A DNA stretch of 64,000 nt from Saliniramus fredricksonii (GCF_900094735.1 NZ_FMBM01000001.1:558001-622000); one strand, 5' to 3'. Counted from the stretch's first letter, positions 8,984-19,088 are shown. A program made the numbers and translations. Notes: a model not told the origin generated them from the sequence alone.

Positions 8984-10084
8984 GTGTCGGAGGAGCAGGA
9001 CCGCGCCAGCAAGACCGAGGAGCCGACGGAAAAGAAGATCCAGGATGCGCTCGAAAAAGGGAATGTCCCGGTCTCGAAGGAGGCCCTGACCTTTTCTTCG
9101 ATCGTCTCGATCCTCGCCATCTGCTTCCTCCATATCAGCCACGGCGTCACGGGTCTCGCGGGCGCGCTCGAGCGGTTCATCGACGATCCGGCCGGGATTG
9201 CGCTGCATGACGGATCGGATGCGACCAGCCTCATGCATGCCATCGCCGCAGCCAGCGGCTGGTTCCTCCTGCCGCTCGTGGCGCTCCTCGCCGTGGGCGG
9301 GCTTTCGGCCTCCTTCCTGCAGAACCGGCCCCGGCTCGTGGGGGAACGCATCAAGCCCAAGCTCAACCGGATCTCGCCGAAATCCGGCTTCAGGCGTCTC
9401 TTCGGCGAGCAGGGCTGGATGGAATTCGGCAAGGCGATCTTCAAACTGGCGATCATCGGCTTCGTCATCGCTGCCCTGTTCTTCTTCGATGCGCATCGGG
9501 TGGTGAGTGCGATGTATTCCGACCCCTCCGCCCTGCCCGAACTTCTTCTGGCCCTGACGGTGCGGCTGCTGACGGCGGTGTGTATCGCCACGATCCTGCT
9601 CGTCATCGTCGATATCATCTTCTCGCGCAGCCACTGGCGCAAGGAACTGCGCATGACGCGGCAGGAGGTGAAGGACGAGCACAAGCAGATGGAGGGCGAT
9701 CCCCAAATGAAGGCGAAGATGCGCTCGCTGGCCCGCGACCGTGCGCGCCGGCGCATGATCGCCGATGTGCCGCGCGCCACCATCGTCATCGCCAACCCCA
9801 CCCATTACGCCATCGCCCTGCGCTACGTGCTGGAAGAAGGTGGCGCGCCCGTGGTCGTGGCCAAGGGCAAGGATCTCGTGGCGCTCAAGATCAGGGAAGT
9901 GGCCGAGATCAATGCAATTCCCGTGATCGAGGACAAACCGCTCGTACGATCGATGTACGACAAGGTCGAGCTGGATTATCCGATCCCGCCCGAATTCTAT
10001 CAGGTCGTTGCCGAATTGCTTTACCTCTTTCACTATAATAGAAACAATCCGGTCGGTTCGAGCGCCGGGTCGGGCCTGTCCTGA
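8984..10084 (+). CDS. flhB: flagellar biosynthesis protein FlhB (export substrate-specificity switch)
   Basis: FlhB is the export-gate membrane protein whose autocleavage switches substrates from rod/hook to filament. The 366-residue product opens SEEQDRASKTEEPTEKKIQD, the usual FlhB start, has four transmembrane helices between about residues 35 and 215, and carries the autocleavage motif NPTH at residues 271-274 (cleaved between N and P). The start is GTG 8984 after GGAGAG. It is the last recognisable flagellar gene of the run; its partner FlhA is encoded separately at 16900-19071. Confidence 0.95.
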   Translation: MSEEQDRASKTEEPTEKKIQDALEKGNVPVSKEALTFSSIVSILAICFLHISHGVTGLAGALERFIDDPAGIALHDGSDATSLMHAIAAASGWFLLPLVALLAVGGLSASFLQNRPRLVGERIKPKLNRISPKSGFRRLFGEQGWMEFGKAIFKLAIIGFVIAALFFFDAHRVVSAMYSDPSALPELLLALTVRLLTAVCIATILLVIVDIIFSRSHWRKELRMTRQEVKDEHKQMEGDPQMKAKMRSLARDRARRRMIADVPRATIVIANPTHYAIALRYVLEEGGAPVVVAKGKDLVALKIREVAEINAIPVIEDKPLVRSMYDKVELDYPIPPEFYQVVAELLYLFHYNRNNPVGSSAGSGLS

Positions 10085-10110
10085 GGCCTGGCAGGCATGG
10101 ATAAGCTGCG

Positions 10111-10587
10111 ATGAAGAAAGAAAAGCATCTTCCCGGCATTCTCGAAAGGGAAAGGCTCATCGGCGACGCCGTCAAGTCGGTGGCAGCAGAGCTGCGCCTC
10201 GTCGATCTCGATATTCTCGCGCGGTTCATCTATCTCGAACAGCATGCCAATATCGCTGATCTCGTCGCGTCGTCATGCGAAATGTTCTTCAAGGAGAATA
10301 CGCTGATCTATGGCTCGCGCGCCGATATCGAGCTGAAATGGGGCGAGATTCCGAATATCGTGCTCGATCTGGAATTCCACCATCAGGGCGTGCAGGTCTT
10401 CTTCGCCCTCGCCCTGCGCCCGCTGGTCGCCGCCGTCGATGTCCATGCCATCAGCTTCGAGGGTGACGGCCATACACCGGCGCAAAACACGGCCCGCCTG
10501 ATCGCCGCCCTCGACGATGCCCGGATCGGCAACGACAACCGCCTTGCCGCCGCCGGCATCGCTGTCGAGGCGCAGCGCCACCAATGA
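10111..10587 (+). CDS. conserved-looking protein of unknown function downstream of flhB
   Basis: I do not recognise this 158-residue soluble protein. It has no signal peptide or transmembrane helix. The first 80 residues look helical (LERERLIGDAVKSVAAELRL, DILARFIYLEQHANIADLVA) and the middle has a beta-rich stretch with LDLEFHHQGVQVFFALALRP. Codon use matches the flagellar genes, and it starts 26 bases after flhB in the same direction, so it is probably the last gene of the motor operon. A cytoplasmic chaperone or regulator tied to export is conceivable but unproven. Confidence 0.65.
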   Translation: MKKEKHLPGILERERLIGDAVKSVAAELRLVDLDILARFIYLEQHANIADLVASSCEMFFKENTLIYGSRADIELKWGEIPNIVLDLEFHHQGVQVFFALALRPLVAAVDVHAISFEGDGHTPAQNTARLIAALDDARIGNDNRLAAAGIAVEAQRHQ

Positions 10588-10657
10588 TGCCCGCGCTTGC
10601 CCTCGCGCATCGCAATCTCTAGGCTGAACCGAACTCAGCGAGAGTAGAGGGCGTCGC

Positions 10658-10960
10658 GTGATGGATGTTTCGCTTGAGGGAGCGATCGGCAAGCTCGAAA
10701 ACGCATTGGGTATGCTGGAAGCCGCCGTGAACCGGCGAATCGCCGTGGATCACGCCCGCGCTGATCTCGAAACCGAATTGCAGATCATGCAGGACGATCG
10801 CGCCAGGCTCGCCGTCGAACTCGACAGCGCCAGCAACCGGCTCGGCAGCGTCGAAGCCGCAACGCAGGATGTCTCACGGCGCGTGGCGCGCGCCATTGCC
10901 ACGATCGAAGAGGTGCTCGCCAACCAGGAGCCCGAAGCGGGCGATACGGAGCATCACTAG
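10658..10960 (+). CDS. DUF4164 family coiled-coil protein
   Basis: A 100-residue, almost wholly helical protein (LENALGMLEAAVNRRI, ETELQIMQDDRARLAVELDS) with heptad spacing, matching the small DUF4164 proteins found directly before zapA in Hyphomicrobiales. The function of the family is unknown; coiled coil and linkage to zapA suggest a division-associated scaffold. The frame opens with GTG 10658 and ATG 10661; GAGG at 10647-10650 suits either. A palindromic element separates it from zapA. Confidence 0.8.
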   Translation: MMDVSLEGAIGKLENALGMLEAAVNRRIAVDHARADLETELQIMQDDRARLAVELDSASNRLGSVEAATQDVSRRVARAIATIEEVLANQEPEAGDTEHH

Positions 10961-11052
10961 CGCATCATTCCCCCGGGTGGATACCGGCTGACGGAATGAT
11001 GCGTCAATCAATGACCTGGAGCGCCGAACTGACTCCGTCAGCTTGGCGCTCC
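10961..11052 (+). repeat. intergenic palindromic repeat, copy 1 (two stem-loops)
   Basis: Two hairpins fill the gap between DUF4164 and zapA. The first has an 11-bp perfect stem (10961-10971 with 10993-11003) and a 21-base loop. The second, at 11018-11052, has an 8-bp outer stem (GGAGCGCC/GGCGCTCC), an internal loop and a 5-bp inner stem (CTGAC/GTCAG) around a TCC loop. The second hairpin and its flank (CAATGA-NN-TGGAGCG) recur at 40714-40757, so this is a dispersed palindromic family. It may also act as a terminator or mRNA-end structure. Confidence 0.7.
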
Positions 11053-11099
11053 GGAGGGGTTTCGCCGCAATTCGCGGGGAGTGAACCGGGGAGAGCAAG

Positions 11100-11588
11100 G
11101 TGCCGCAGGTCACGGTCAATATCGCGGGCAAGAGCTATCGCATGGCCTGTGCCGATGGCGAAGAGACCCATCTCGACGGCCTCGCCCGGCTTCTCGACGG
11201 GCGTATCGCGCAGATGCGGGAGGCTTTCGGCGAAATTGGCGACATGCGCCTTCAGGTCATGGCGGCGCTCACCCTCGCCGACGAACTCGGCGAAGCGCGC
11301 AGCAGGACCGCACGGCTCGAGGCCGAGATCGCGGAGCTGAAGGGGATCGTGGCCAATGGCGATGCGCGCGCCCATGACAGCGAAGCGCGTCTTGCGGGCG
11401 CCATCCTCGAGGCCAGCGCGCGCATCGAACGTCTCGCCCGCAGCCTGAATGCCGCGAGCAGCGCGGCCATGCCGGGGCAGAATTCGCTGCCGGGCAAGGG
11501 GGTGCCGGGCAAGGAGCTGTCGGGCAAGGAACAGGTTTCACGGAATCAGGATGACAGCGGCGGTTACGACGATTCGGAACCCGGCTGA
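11100..11588 (+). CDS. zapA: cell division protein ZapA
   Basis: ZapA crosslinks FtsZ protofilaments and stabilises the Z-ring. The N-terminal domain is typical (VTVNIAGKSYRMACADGEE, then LARLLDGRIAQMREAFG and DMRLQVMAALTLADEL), followed by a long coiled coil to about residue 120. The C-terminal 40 residues are low complexity, with GKGVPGKELSGKE-type repeats, and extend the protein to 162 residues against about 110 in E. coli. The start is GTG 11100 with GGAG upstream. The gene converges on the DUF2062 gene with 16 bases between stops. Confidence 0.9.
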   Translation: MPQVTVNIAGKSYRMACADGEETHLDGLARLLDGRIAQMREAFGEIGDMRLQVMAALTLADELGEARSRTARLEAEIAELKGIVANGDARAHDSEARLAGAILEASARIERLARSLNAASSAAMPGQNSLPGKGVPGKELSGKEQVSRNQDDSGGYDDSEPG

Positions 11589-11604
11589 CGCGGCCCGCAA
11601 ATCT

Positions 11605-12216
11605 TCACAAATCGCCGGAGGGCGGAACCGTCTTGCCGTTCTGCAACGGCTCGCGGCGGGTACGACGGCGCGCCCGTGCGCGCTGCATGCTGACCACGAA
11701 GCTGCGTACGGCAAGATAGGAGATCGCGAAGGTCATGATGCCAAGCGGCACGGCCCCCACCGTCATGGTGGTCAGCACGGGCCAGAGCTGGTCGAGATCG
11801 ATGGAGAACAGGCCGCGTTCGATCAGCTGCTCGCTTTGTGATTCGACCGTATCCGAATCCGGCATCTTTTCGTCGTCGAGGAAGGAATAGATCCAGCGCC
11901 CCGTCTCGTAGGTGGCGGCGAAGATGAAGGGGAAGGTGAGCGGATTGCCCACGATCGTCCCCAGGGCCGCGGCCAGCATGTTGCCACGCGTGATGAAGGC
12001 GACGACGAAGCTCAGGATGAAATGGAATCCGAGCAGCGGCGTGAAGGAGCAGGCCGCGCCCGAGGCAAAACCGGCTGCGATCGCATGCGGTGTCGCCGAA
12101 AGCCGGGGCAGGCGCTTGGCGAGATAGATGAAAGGACGCGTGATACCGCGCTTCGGCCAGAGTGCGCCGCGCAGCTTTTCACGCCAGTTCGGGGTCTTGC
12201 GCCGTCCAAACAGCAT
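11605..12216 (-). CDS. DUF2062 domain membrane protein
   Basis: The 203-residue product has the DUF2062 pattern: an N-terminal basic region, then AIAAGFASGAACSFTPLLGF and the GNPLTFPFIF motif that marks the family, with three to four transmembrane segments (about residues 47-65, 68-92, 146-172). The C-terminus is strongly basic (RARARRRTRRE). DUF2062 proteins are inner-membrane proteins of unknown function, often near glycosyltransferase or envelope genes. The start at 12216 is the first Met of the frame. Confidence 0.85.
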   Translation of the reverse strand: MLFGRRKTPNWREKLRGALWPKRGITRPFIYLAKRLPRLSATPHAIAAGFASGAACSFTPLLGFHFILSFVVAFITRGNMLAAALGTIVGNPLTFPFIFAATYETGRWIYSFLDDEKMPDSDTVESQSEQLIERGLFSIDLDQLWPVLTTMTVGAVPLGIMTFAISYLAVRSFVVSMQRARARRRTRREPLQNGKTVPPSGDL

Positions 12217-12771
12217 TCTGTCGCGCTTCTCCTGCCAGTCGCGTCAGGCCCGGTGCACCACGTCACAGGCGAGCCCGACGGAAAAGCCCTTTTCAGGGTC
12301 CGAGCCATTACTGCGAAAACGGCTCACCCCGAGGCATGCGATTGACCACGCGCCGCGCGGTACAGATCGGGTCCGGATGAATGGCCCGGCATGTTCCTGT
12401 AACGGAAATGCCGCTGCCCGCATAGTGCAATGGCCATCCTGATCACCAGCCTCATGTCGGGACGCGGGCAGCGGCAGACAAGGGCAGCGGCAGACAAGGG
12501 CGGTGGCAGACAAGGGCATTGCCTCAGGATGCGGCGCAGCAACGGATGCATGCAGCCATATTCGAAATTCCATCGGGTTTCCGCCCCATTTCGCATCAGA
12601 TGTCAGCCTTGCAGAAAGGCGTGAACATCGCGTTGACACGACAGACCAAACGGGCCGCGAGGCTGCCGGGACGCAGCCCGGATCGGACTTGCGTAAAGGA
12701 AGATCGGTCCCAACCTCTCATGCAAAGGCACTATGCTCGCCGCGAAGACGAATCGAGCGACGGAGGACATC
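12217..12771. other. 555-bp intergenic region with no convincing gene
   Basis: This stretch separates the divergent DUF2062 and aminotransferase genes. Short open frames cross it on both strands but they have no family match, no clear ribosome site and a composition unlike the neighbours. It contains a 16-bp tandem repeat (12468-12515). A GGAGG at about 12760-12764 is the ribosome site of the aminotransferase. The promoters of both genes must lie here; I could not pick a confident -35/-10 pair. Confidence 0.6.
12468..12515 (+). repeat. 16-bp tandem repeat, three copies
   Basis: Three head-to-tail copies of a 16-bp unit (GCAGCGGCAGACAAGG). The first two are identical and the third differs at two positions. 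A 16-bp period is not a multiple of three, which fits non-coding DNA. It lies in the long gap upstream of the aminotransferase gene. Confidence 0.85.
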
Positions 12772-14160
12772 ATGCTGCGCGACGACGCCACCCTCGACAA
12801 CAGCCTCACCGCCTGGGACCGCGATCATTTCTTCCATCCCTCGACCCATATGGGCGGCCATGCGCGCGGCGAGACGCCCACCCGCATCGTCGCCGGGGGT
12901 GAGGGCTGCCACATCGTCGATCGCGATGGCCGCACCAGCCTCGACGCCTTCGCCGGTCTGTATTGCGTCAATGTCGGCTATGGCCGCGCGAAGATCGCGG
13001 ATGCGATCGCGCAGCAGGCCTCGCAGCTGGCCTATTATCACGCCTATGCCGGTCATGGCAGCGAGGCGGCGATCACGCTGTCGAAGATGATCATCGACCG
13101 CGCACCCGCAGGCATGAGCCGGGTCTATTACGGCCTCTCCGGCTCGGATGCCAACGAGACCAACATCAAGCTGGTCTGGTACTACAACAACATCCTCGGG
13201 CGCCCGGAGAAGAAGAAGATCATCTCGCGCTGGCGCGGCTATCACGGCTCCGGCGTGATGACGGGCAGCCTCACGGGGCTGGAACTGTTCCATAATGCCT
13301 TCGACCTGCCGCGTGCCCCGATCCTGCACACGCAGGCGCCGTATTTCTACCGCCGCCCGGATCGCTCCATGGACGAGGAGGCCTTCAGCCGCTTCTGCGC
13401 GCAGGAGCTTGAAGACCTGATCGAGGCGGAAGGGCCGGAAACCATCGCCGCCTTCATCGGCGAGCCGCTGCTCGGCACCGGCGGTATCGTGCCCCCGCCA
13501 AAGGGCTACTGGGCCGCGATCCAGACCGTGCTCGACAAATACGACATCCTGCTCATCGCCGACGAGGTGGTGACCGGTTTCGGGCGCCTGGGCACCATGT
13601 TCGGCTCCGACCATTACGGCATGAAGCCGGATCTGATCACCATCGCCAAGGGCCTCACCTCGGCCTATGCGCCGCTTTCCGGCGTGATCGTCGGCGAGAA
13701 GGTCTGGGAAGGCCTCGTCAAGGGCTCCGACATGATGGGGCCGATCGGCCATGGCTGGACCTATTCGGCGCATCCGCTGTGTGCGGCAGCCGGCGTGGCC
13801 AATCTGGAGCTGATCGACGAGCTCGGCCTCGTGGAGAATGCCGGCAAGGTCGGCGCCTATCTCAATGCCGGCCTGCGCGATGCGCTGGCCGATCACCGCC
13901 ATGTCGGCGAGGTGCGCGGTGAGGGCATGATCGCCGCCGTGGAATTCGTCGCTGATCGCGATGACCGCGTCTTCTTCGATCCCGCACGCAAGATCGGGGT
14001 GCAGCTCGCCGCCGCGATGCTGGAGCGCGGCGTGATCGCCCGCGCCATGCCGCAGGGCGACATCCTCGGTTTTGCCCCTCCGCTTTGCCTGACCGAGGCG
14101 GAAGCCGATACCGTCATCGCCGCCGCCGCAGGCGCCGTGGAAGCGGTATTCGATCGCTGA
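12772..14160 (+). CDS. class III PLP-dependent aminotransferase (omega-transaminase type)
   Basis: A 462-residue fold-type I, class III aminotransferase. The PLP lysine is Lys293 in TIAKGLTSAYAPL; LLIADEVVTGFGRLG holds the Asp that contacts the pyridine nitrogen, and the GSDANETNIK loop binds phosphate. The N-terminal WDRDHFFHPSTHM segment and overall length fit the omega-amino acid/amine:pyruvate transaminase branch (taurine, beta-alanine or putrescine donors), but the amino donor cannot be read from sequence. The start at 12772 is preferred over ATG 12733 because it has GGAGG five bases upstream. It is monocistronic and converges on fumarase. Confidence 0.88.
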   Translation: MLRDDATLDNSLTAWDRDHFFHPSTHMGGHARGETPTRIVAGGEGCHIVDRDGRTSLDAFAGLYCVNVGYGRAKIADAIAQQASQLAYYHAYAGHGSEAAITLSKMIIDRAPAGMSRVYYGLSGSDANETNIKLVWYYNNILGRPEKKKIISRWRGYHGSGVMTGSLTGLELFHNAFDLPRAPILHTQAPYFYRRPDRSMDEEAFSRFCAQELEDLIEAEGPETIAAFIGEPLLGTGGIVPPPKGYWAAIQTVLDKYDILLIADEVVTGFGRLGTMFGSDHYGMKPDLITIAKGLTSAYAPLSGVIVGEKVWEGLVKGSDMMGPIGHGWTYSAHPLCAAAGVANLELIDELGLVENAGKVGAYLNAGLRDALADHRHVGEVRGEGMIAAVEFVADRDDRVFFDPARKIGVQLAAAMLERGVIARAMPQGDILGFAPPLCLTEAEADTVIAAAAGAVEAVFDR

Positions 14161-14164
14161 CGAA

Positions 14165-14210
14165 GGCGAGCGGGCCGGCGTCGGGGCCGAACCGGGGCCG
14201 GCCCTTCGCC
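14165..14210. terminator. probable bidirectional terminator hairpin between aminotransferase and fumarase
   Basis: Outer arms GGCGA (14165-14169) and TCGCC (14206-14210) and inner arms GGGCCGGC (14172-14179) and GCCGGCCC (14197-14204) form a long GC-rich hairpin in the 54-base gap between two converging genes. There is no T-run, so it is structurally plausible but not a textbook intrinsic terminator. Confidence 0.5.
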
Positions 14211-14214
14211 AGCG

Positions 14215-15831
<1,617 letters not shown>

Positions 15832-15929
15832 GATCGTCTCTCTTGGATGGCGGCGGATTGCGCCGTGAGGGAAGAGCGCGTCGCGTGACGCGGCAATGCC
15901 GCGCTGTTTAAGGCTTTTGTGGAGACATT

Positions 15930-16034
15930 CCAAGGCAGGATTCGCCAAGGCAGGATTCGCCAAGGCAGGATTCGCCAAGGCAGGATTCGCCGAGGGAGCA
16001 TTTGGCGAGGGAGCATTTGGCGAGGAAGGATTCG
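15930..16034 (-). repeat. 15-bp minisatellite, seven units, upstream of fumarase
   Basis: Seven contiguous 15-bp units: four identical (CCAAGGCAGGATTCG), two of a diverged type (CGAGGGAGCATTTG core), then one hybrid, with a degenerate eighth starting at 16035. On the minus strand the array stays in frame with the fumarase coding sequence and would read Ala-Asn-Pro-Ala-Leu repeats. It lies about 100 bases upstream of the fumarase start, in its presumed leader. The 15832-16175 gap holds nothing else recognisable. Confidence 0.92.
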
Positions 16035-16175
16035 CCAAGTGGGATTACAGTGCATGAACGCGCGGGGCGGAGCGAAGAAACCGCAATGACCATCTTGCCG
16101 GCAAGCCATCAGCTGCCATCTTGCCAGCAATAATCGCCGATGATATGGTTCGACCAATCGAAACAGGAGGATATC

Positions 16176-16424
16176 GTGGCCGAACCGCAACTCTCCGTAC
16201 GCAGCGCCAGAGCACGCGATCTCGCACGCCGGCTCGCCCGGCGCGAAAATCGCTCCATTGCCGATATCGTCGAGCGGGCGCTCGAATCCTACGAGATTCG
16301 CGCGACCGGGCGCGAGCCTGCCTCTCGCTTCTATGAGCGTATTTCCGCGACCTGCGGAACCGATATCGATCTGGAGGCTGTCATCCGCGAGAATCGAAAG
16401 GCCCATACAGGGCCTGAACTATGA
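16176..16424 (+). CDS. vapB: VapB-like antitoxin
   Basis: An 82-residue antitoxin. The N-terminal half is a small DNA-binding region (AEPQLSVRSARARDLARRLA) and the basic/acidic C-terminal tail should block the VapC active site. The frame is open from ATG 16140, but GTG 16176 has a perfect AGGAGG five bases upstream and is the likely start. Its last four bases overlap the vapC start (ATGA), the usual coupling of type II toxin-antitoxin operons. VapB-VapC complexes normally repress their own promoter, which would be in the 16040-16175 interval. Confidence 0.85.
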   Translation: MAEPQLSVRSARARDLARRLARRENRSIADIVERALESYEIRATGREPASRFYERISATCGTDIDLEAVIRENRKAHTGPEL

Positions 16425-16834
16425 TCTTCATCGATACGAACGTCATCTCGGAAACCTTGAAGAAGGCGCCTGACCCCGCCGTCATGGCATGGCTGGTCAG
16501 GCACGATTCCGAATTGGCGCTACCGAGCGTCGCCATCGCCGAAATAGCGTTCGGCATCCAGAAAATCCGCCCTGATCAACGCGCCAATCGACTGGAACAG
16601 GGGCTTTCCGACTGGCGGGAGCGGTTTTCCGATCGGATTTTCGGGCTGAATGAAGCTGCGGCGCTGTCATACGGAGAGATCATGGGCACCGCCATGCGTC
16701 AGGGGCGGACAATGTCGGCACCGGACGGGATGATCGGGGCCATCGCCGCCGTGAACGGCGGTCGGCTTGCAACCCGAAACCTCGCCGATTTCGCCACAGC
16801 GGATCTCGAACTCATTAACCCGTGGGACTTCTGA
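16421..16834 (+). CDS. vapC: VapC-type PIN-domain ribonuclease toxin
   Basis: A 137-residue PIN-domain toxin that would cleave RNA (tRNA or rRNA in characterised family members) when VapB is lost. The four acidic residues of the PIN site are visible: Asp5 in FIDTNVISE, Glu41 in VAIAEIAFG, Asp102 in SAPDGMIGA and Asp121 or nearby in RNLADFATADLE. RNLADF is the FitB/VapC consensus. All catalytic positions are intact, so the toxin is probably active. It is followed by the convergent flhA stop 65 bases on. Confidence 0.92.
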   Translation: MIFIDTNVISETLKKAPDPAVMAWLVRHDSELALPSVAIAEIAFGIQKIRPDQRANRLEQGLSDWRERFSDRIFGLNEAAALSYGEIMGTAMRQGRTMSAPDGMIGAIAAVNGGRLATRNLADFATADLELINPWDF

Positions 16835-16899
16835 AATCTATCCGGTTCGTCCGGTTCGGTTTACACTCTGACAGATCGATTGAGCGCACCCCGCCCCCC

Positions 16900-19071
16900 T
16901 CAGACGCTGCCCACCGTCTGCAGGCGCGTGCGGGTGTGGATCTCGCCCTGGCTCATCACCGGCGTCTCGCGGCGGAAGCGCTCGATGATGGAGCGCACGA
17001 AGGGCCGTGTCTGGATCGAGGTGACGAGCACCGGCATCTGACCCTGCTGGGCGGCCTGTTCGAAAGCGTCGCGCACGGCGGCGACGAATTCCGAGAGCTT
17101 CGACGGCTGCATGGCCAGATGCCGGTCCTCGCCCTGGCCGACAATGGCATCCATGAAGGCCTGCTCCCAGGCCGGCGACAGGGTGACAATGGGCAATTGC
17201 CCGTTGGGGCCGATATGTTGCGCGCAGATCTGGCGACCCAGCCGCATGCGCACGTGCTCGACGATGTCGCGCGGATTCTTGACGCTGCCCACCACCTCGG
17301 AAACCGCTTCCAGAATCGCGCCGAGATCGCGGATCGACACGCGTTCGGCGAGGAGCAGCTGCAGGACGCGCTGGATGCCGGTCGTCGTGATCTGGCTCGG
17401 CACGATCTCCTTGAGCAGATCGGCGTGATCCTTGGGCAATTCGGTGAGCAGCTTCTGCACCTCGATATGGGTGAGCAGTTCCGGCATATGCGCCTTGATT
17501 ACCTCGGTGAGATGGGTCGAGAGCACGGTCGCGGCATCGACCACGGTATAGCTGCGCAGCTGCGCCTGCTCGCGCAGGCCCGCATCGATCCAGGTCGCGG
17601 GCAGGCCGAAGGTCGGTTCGAGCATGTGCTGGCCCGGCAGCTGCACCTGCCCGCCCATCGGATCGATCGCCATGAACAGGCCGGGGAAGATCTTCCCGGT
17701 GCCCGCCTCGATCTCCTTGACGCGGATGACGTAATCGTTGGCCTCGAGCTGGACGTTGTCAAGGATGCGCACGCTGGGCATGACGAAGCCCATCTCGGCG
17801 GCGAGCTGCCGGCGCAGCGCCTTGATCTGGTCGGTCAGGCGTTCGCCCTCGTTGCTGCCATTGACCAGCGGCAGAAGCGCATAACCGATCTCGACCTTGA
17901 GGTCGTCGATCTTGAGCACCTCCGAAATCGGCTCTTCGGCCGGCTCCTCCGACTCCTTCGACGCGCGCGGCTTGCCCTGGGCGTCGAGGTTGTTCACCTC
18001 ATGCTCGCGCGCCTTCGCCTGCTTGCCGACATAATAGGCGAGCGTCCCGGCACCGGCGGCGAGTGCGAGGAAGGGCAGCATCGGGATGCCCGGCAGGAGC
18101 GCAAGCGCCACCATCACCATGGCCGACATGCCGAGCGCTTTCGGGTAATGCGCGAGCTGCTGGCCAAGCGCCTTGTCGGCGGCGCCCTTGACACCGGATT
18201 TGGAGACGAGCAGGCCCGCCGCCGTCGAGACGATCAGGGCCGGGATCTGCGAGACCAGCCCGTCGCCGACGGTAAGCATGGTATAGCTCGCCGCCGCATC
18301 GCCGAAGCTCATCCCCATCTGCGCCACGCCGATGATGATGCCGCCGATGACGTTGATGAAGACGACCAGAAGACCGGCAATGGCATCGCCGCGCACGAAT
18401 TTCGAGGCACCATCCATCGAACCGAAGAACGAGCTCTCATCCTCCAGCTTGGTGCGCCGGCGCCGCGCCTCGTCCTCGTCGATCAGGCCGGCGGAGAGAT
18501 CGGCATCGATCGCCATCTGCTTGCCGGGCATGGCGTCGAGGGTGAACCGCGCCGCGACCTCCGCGATACGGCCCGAGCCCTTGGTGATGACGACGAAATT
18601 CACCAGGACGAGGATGGCGAAGACGATCACCCCGATGACGAAATTCCCGCCCATGACGAAGCCGCCGAAGGCTTCGATCACGTAGCCCGCCGCATCCGTC
18701 CCCTCATGGCCATAGCTGAGGATCAGCCGGGTCGAGGCCAGATTGAGCGACAGCCGCAGCATGGTCGCGATCAGCAGAACCGTCGGAAAGGACGAGAATT
18801 CCAGCGGCTCCTCGATGAACAGCGCCGTCATCATGATCAGCACCGAGAAGATGATCGAGACTGCCAGCAGCAGATCGAGGACCGGCGCCGGCATGGGAAA
18901 GATCAAGACGACCAGGATGCCGATCACGCCGAAGGCGAGCAGCAGATCGGTGCGCCGCGTATAGGTCGCGAGCCCGCGCAGGCCGGGCAGGCTGACACCA
19001 TCCGTGGCGCTCAGCCCGGCAGCGCTCTGGGCCGGGCCGCTGGCCGTCACCGCATTCGCCGAATCGTTCAT
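16900..19071 (-). CDS. flhA: flagellar biosynthesis protein FlhA (export gate)
   Basis: FlhA is the ion-driven export-gate protein; its nonameric cytoplasmic ring binds chaperone-substrate complexes. The product has eight transmembrane helices in the first about 340 residues, with the FHIPEP-family loop seen as RFTLDAMPGKQMAIDADLSA, a linker, and a C-terminal ring domain (EVEIGYALLPLVNG onward, to about residue 723). TTG 19098 would lengthen it by nine residues; ATG 19071, with GAGGGG upstream, is the better start. It stands apart from the other flagellar genes here and has a hairpin and a CtrA-type site in its leader. Confidence 0.94.
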   Translation of the reverse strand: MNDSANAVTASGPAQSAAGLSATDGVSLPGLRGLATYTRRTDLLLAFGVIGILVVLIFPMPAPVLDLLLAVSIIFSVLIMMTALFIEEPLEFSSFPTVLLIATMLRLSLNLASTRLILSYGHEGTDAAGYVIEAFGGFVMGGNFVIGVIVFAILVLVNFVVITKGSGRIAEVAARFTLDAMPGKQMAIDADLSAGLIDEDEARRRRTKLEDESSFFGSMDGASKFVRGDAIAGLLVVFINVIGGIIIGVAQMGMSFGDAAASYTMLTVGDGLVSQIPALIVSTAAGLLVSKSGVKGAADKALGQQLAHYPKALGMSAMVMVALALLPGIPMLPFLALAAGAGTLAYYVGKQAKAREHEVNNLDAQGKPRASKESEEPAEEPISEVLKIDDLKVEIGYALLPLVNGSNEGERLTDQIKALRRQLAAEMGFVMPSVRILDNVQLEANDYVIRVKEIEAGTGKIFPGLFMAIDPMGGQVQLPGQHMLEPTFGLPATWIDAGLREQAQLRSYTVVDAATVLSTHLTEVIKAHMPELLTHIEVQKLLTELPKDHADLLKEIVPSQITTTGIQRVLQLLLAERVSIRDLGAILEAVSEVVGSVKNPRDIVEHVRMRLGRQICAQHIGPNGQLPIVTLSPAWEQAFMDAIVGQGEDRHLAMQPSKLSEFVAAVRDAFEQAAQQGQMPVLVTSIQTRPFVRSIIERFRRETPVMSQGEIHTRTRLQTVGSV

Positions 19072-19088
19072 CAAACCCCTCACCGAAC

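Noticed and set aside
10961-11099. 6S RNA near zapA
   Set aside because: In many alphaproteobacteria 6S RNA follows zapA; here the structure before zapA is a repeat-type pair of hairpins, and the gap after zapA is only 16 bases.
12244-12639. 131-codon minus-strand frame in the 12.2-12.7 kb gap
   Set aside because: Cys/Arg-rich, crosses the tandem repeat, has no ribosome site and no recognisable domain.
15930-16034. CRISPR-like array
   Set aside because: Units are contiguous without spacers, so it is a minisatellite; no cas genes are present.
15832-16038. N-terminal extension of fumarase through the (ANPAL)n repeat
   Set aside because: The family starts at 15831 with a good ribosome site; the extension is only repeat sequence. 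Kept as a finding, not as the coding start.
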